Below, one piece after another: positions 62,101 through 64,000 of a stretch of DNA of 64,000 bases. Position 1 is the first letter of the stretch. Each line of letters opens with the position of its first letter. This stretch comes from Entrophospora sp. SA101. Taxonomy: Eukaryota > Glomeromycota > Glomeromycetes > Entrophosporales > Entrophosporaceae. The stretch is from NCBI GenBank assembly GCA_958430865.1, contig CAUDNR010002557.1, positions 84,748 through 148,747 on the forward strand, read 5' to 3'. Below the pieces are notes generated by a model. That model was not told where the DNA came from. It ran no database searches and saw only the letters and a list, made by a program, of their open reading frames with translations. The position numbers and the translations under genes are program-made.

Positions 62101-63182
62101 TTTCAAATTCGATCTTTTGTGTTTCTTGTTGTTGAATAGGTATGACGGATACATTTGGACCAATAGGAGCAGCGAGACCACCAGATCTTATAGAAATATT
62201 ACCGGGCGATACATTTACAGGACTAACAATCGGTACACTCAATTGTCTTGCTCTCTCAAAATCTTGTTGACTAGGTGACAACAAAGCATTACCATTTGCT
62301 TGTGATGGTGATTCAGAAAATCTATTGGTGAATAAATGTTTAGTATTACATATAAATTAATTTATTTATTTATTAGTTGGTTCATTAACGGTCATATGCA
62401 TCAAATAATAATAATAATAATAATAAGTTTACGTACGATAATTTTTTTTTGTCTTTTTCAAGTTTATCAAGAAATTCTATAAAAATCAAAATAATAAATG
62501 TATTAAAATCAAAATATAAAATCAATTCTAAAAAAAGAAAGAAAAGAAGATTACCTTTGTATTCAGCTGGAATTTCCCATTTAGATTCTTTTGTGTTGGA
62601 ATTATAATAATATTTACTGCCATTATCCGCTGTAAATTCTTTCCAAGCACAAGAACCTATTGATCGCTAATATACATTATTGTCATCATCATCATCATCA
62701 TCATCATCATAATTATTATCAATTGAAATAACTATTAATAATTTTTTTAAAAAAATCTAGACAATTGATAAGTTAACTAACCTCTTCAGGAGTTTTTAAT
62801 TCGTCGGGTTTATCCCAACTACTCTGTTTTGTGATAGAATTAAAATAATATTTTCTACCATCAGGGGAGGAATGTTCAGTCCAAACTGTAGAAGTCTTTA
62901 GATATCGTACAATATATATGCAATATAAATAAATCACGATTAATAAACCGATCACTAACAAGAGAGAACTCGGGAAGAGAAAAAAAAAATACAAACTGGT
63001 GGTGGCGGCGGCGGCGGTACATATGGTGGAGCTTGTGAAAAAGGTTGCCCAGGGGCAGGTCTAGTTGGGTATGATTGAAAGCCTGCTGGTCTCTGTTGTA
63101 AATCAAAGAATCAAGTAAATTTGAAAAATTAGAATGATCTAAATTTATTAAAAGAAGACGTTTATTTATTTACCCCATACAT
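59183..63182 (-). CDS. PRP40: PRP40-like U1 snRNP splicing factor, ~830 aa
   Basis: Fifteen exons on the minus strand: 63182-63174 (tentative), 63092-62997, 62895-62782, 62666-62555, 62476-62437, 62321-62054, 61946-61809, 61544-61453, 61369-61258, 61159-60668, 60549-60433, 60349-60242, 60154-60059, 59970-59746 and 59656-59183. All junctions are GT-AG and keep frame. A Pro-rich start leads into two WW domains ([20 protein letters not shown] and [20 protein letters not shown]). An Ala/Ser/Gln linker follows, then five to six FF domains (residues about 190-600), then a charged His/Ser/Arg-rich tail ending [13 protein letters not shown]40 bridges the U1 snRNP and branch-point proteins during early intron recognition, and its FF domains also bind phosphorylated RNA polymerase II. 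The first nine-base exon (Met-Tyr-Gly) is inferred, because no ATG is in frame downstream before the WW domains and an in-frame TGA blocks direct extension. Confidence 0.88.
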
Positions 63183-63608
63183 AGGCCTTCAACTATTTTT
63201 GCTTTGGCTGCTTTATCAATTTCTGCAATTAATCTAGTATAATATTTTGGATTTGATGCTGGTGTATGCATTTTATCTGAAAGTGGATACTATTATTGTT
63301 TTATGAAAATTAATATATAATATTGATATATACTAATTATTTATTAAACGAACGCTGACCTTTTCCTTGAACTCGTTATTCGCTAAACGTTTTAATGCAT
63401 CTAGTTCAATTTCTGCCTCAGTAATCAATTTATTGTGAACTTCTGGATCATTAATAATCATATTTTTCTGAAAACCTTCTGTTACCCGTAAATGTAAAAC
63501 TTGTTTTAAATTACGATTTGGTCTTAAATGGTCAGCAGGCCAATTTTCTATTACATGTAAAAAAGAACGATAAAGTTGTAGAATTTCTGCACGTGTTGAA
63601 TTTATCAT
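63170..63608 (-). CDS. UQCC2/Cbp6-like complex III assembly factor, 122 aa
   Basis: Two exons: 63608-63360 and 63289-63170, joined in phase 0. The N-terminus reads LYRSFLHVIENWPADHLRP, followed by basic-hydrophobic helices and FKEK-YPLSDK at the junction. The pattern Y-R-x-F-L, W-P, a V-x-x-x-F region and K-Y-P resembles UQCC2 (mitochondrial nucleoid factor 1) and Cbp6. These bind the mitochondrial ribosome or newly made cytochrome b with UQCC1/Cbp3 and help assemble complex III. Length fits (about 120-150 aa). The LYR tripeptide could instead suggest an LYRM protein, but the W-P and K-Y-P positions favour UQCC2. Its stop codon lies about 78 bp upstream of the first certain PRP40 exon on the same strand and may overlap PRP40's start codon. 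Confidence 0.68.
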
Positions 63609-64000
63609 TCTTTCTTAAAGTAAGTGGTTGAAATTTGTTTTTAAAAAATTTATTTTTTTGTGCACATCTTAAAATTTTTTATGATTTTGAGAAAAATGGA
63701 AAAGATTTACATTCAAAGAGTTTACTATATTAATATTAATATTAATATTGTTTTTTGAAGCTAACTCAAAATATAATATAATAGTGGGTATCTAAGCCAA
63801 AAAGGATTCTATCTAAAGAAGATAAGACACATACATTTTCATTCACTCAAACATATACGAAACAGCAATTAACTATTTTAATATTAAGTTCAGGGTAAAA
63901 AAAAGAGTGTTCAATTTTTCCGGGACTGGGAAAATTATACTAATACTAATACTGTATTAGTATTAAATACTATACTAATACAGTATGTTGATCCCGGGAC
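63609..64000. other. 5' flank of the UQCC2-like gene with palindromic repeats
   Basis: AT-rich sequence that should hold the UQCC2-like promoter. At 63938-63987, ATACTAAT/ATTAGTAT units form nested inverted repeats (for example ATACTAATACTGTATTAGTA), and CCGGGAC occurs near 63920 and 63994. The window ends here, so any element is cut. Confidence 0.4.

Noticed and set aside
63333..63608. LYR-motif (LYRM) family assignment
   Set aside because: The LYR tripeptide is present, but W-P, the V-x-x-x-F region and K-Y-P across the splice junction fit UQCC2/Cbp6 better; kept as an alternative.

Overview
The window looks like nuclear DNA of an AT-rich, intron-rich fungus. Protein genes are split by short AT-rich GT-AG introns. 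Proteins carry long Asn, Ser and Asp runs. The recognisable genes are fungal or opisthokont housekeeping genes: an RSC9/ARID2-like remodelling subunit, a SNIP1-type FHA protein, PRP40, a UQCC2/Cbp6-like assembly factor and an SDR enzyme. Many small non-autonomous DNA transposons lie between them. An early-diverging fungus such as an arbuscular mycorrhizal (Glomeromycotina) genome would fit, but that is inference. A run of 10 Ns at 31296-31305 shows that this is a scaffold.

Layout. 1-2258 is non-coding, with a 9-bp minisatellite. 2259-25336 is copy 1 of a roughly 23-kb block. It holds a MITE-like foldback, a 5'-truncated RSC9/ARID2-like gene (+), a SNIP1-like FHA gene (-), a dead Tc1/mariner element, a 168-aa Asn/Ser-rich gene (-), a 1280-aa RA-PH adaptor gene (+), an interval of tandem repeats and MITEs, and a membrane-anchored metallophosphatase gene (+). 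25337-32357 is unique DNA with a Cys-rich single-pass membrane protein (-), a membrane-anchored SDR (-) and the scaffold gap. 32358-55434 is copy 2 of the block, in the same order and orientation. 55435-64000 is unique: transposase relics, then PRP40 (-) and a UQCC2/Cbp6-like gene (-) packed so tightly that they may overlap.

Main result. The two blocks are offset by 30,099 bp, then by 30,098 bp after one T is lost from a T-run near 6935. By eye they match almost base for base for about 21 kb. Their left edge coincides exactly with the end of a terminal-inverted-repeat element lying in an intron of the RSC9-like gene. Their right edge falls inside the metallophosphatase gene. There, identical sequence alternates with segments diverged by very roughly 7-10%, and the 3' flanks are strongly diverged. 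This suggests an old paralogous pair partly homogenised by recent conversion or duplication, or a repeat mis-assembly imitating that.

The genes do not form one pathway. They cover chromatin remodelling (RSC9), RNA processing (SNIP1, PRP40), Ras/phosphoinositide signalling (RA-PH), respiratory complex III assembly (UQCC2-like), and membrane-bound phosphatase and oxidoreductase functions. Exon limits were read by hand from splice consensus and frame continuity, so individual junctions may shift by a few bases. Identities are motif-based; no database was searched.
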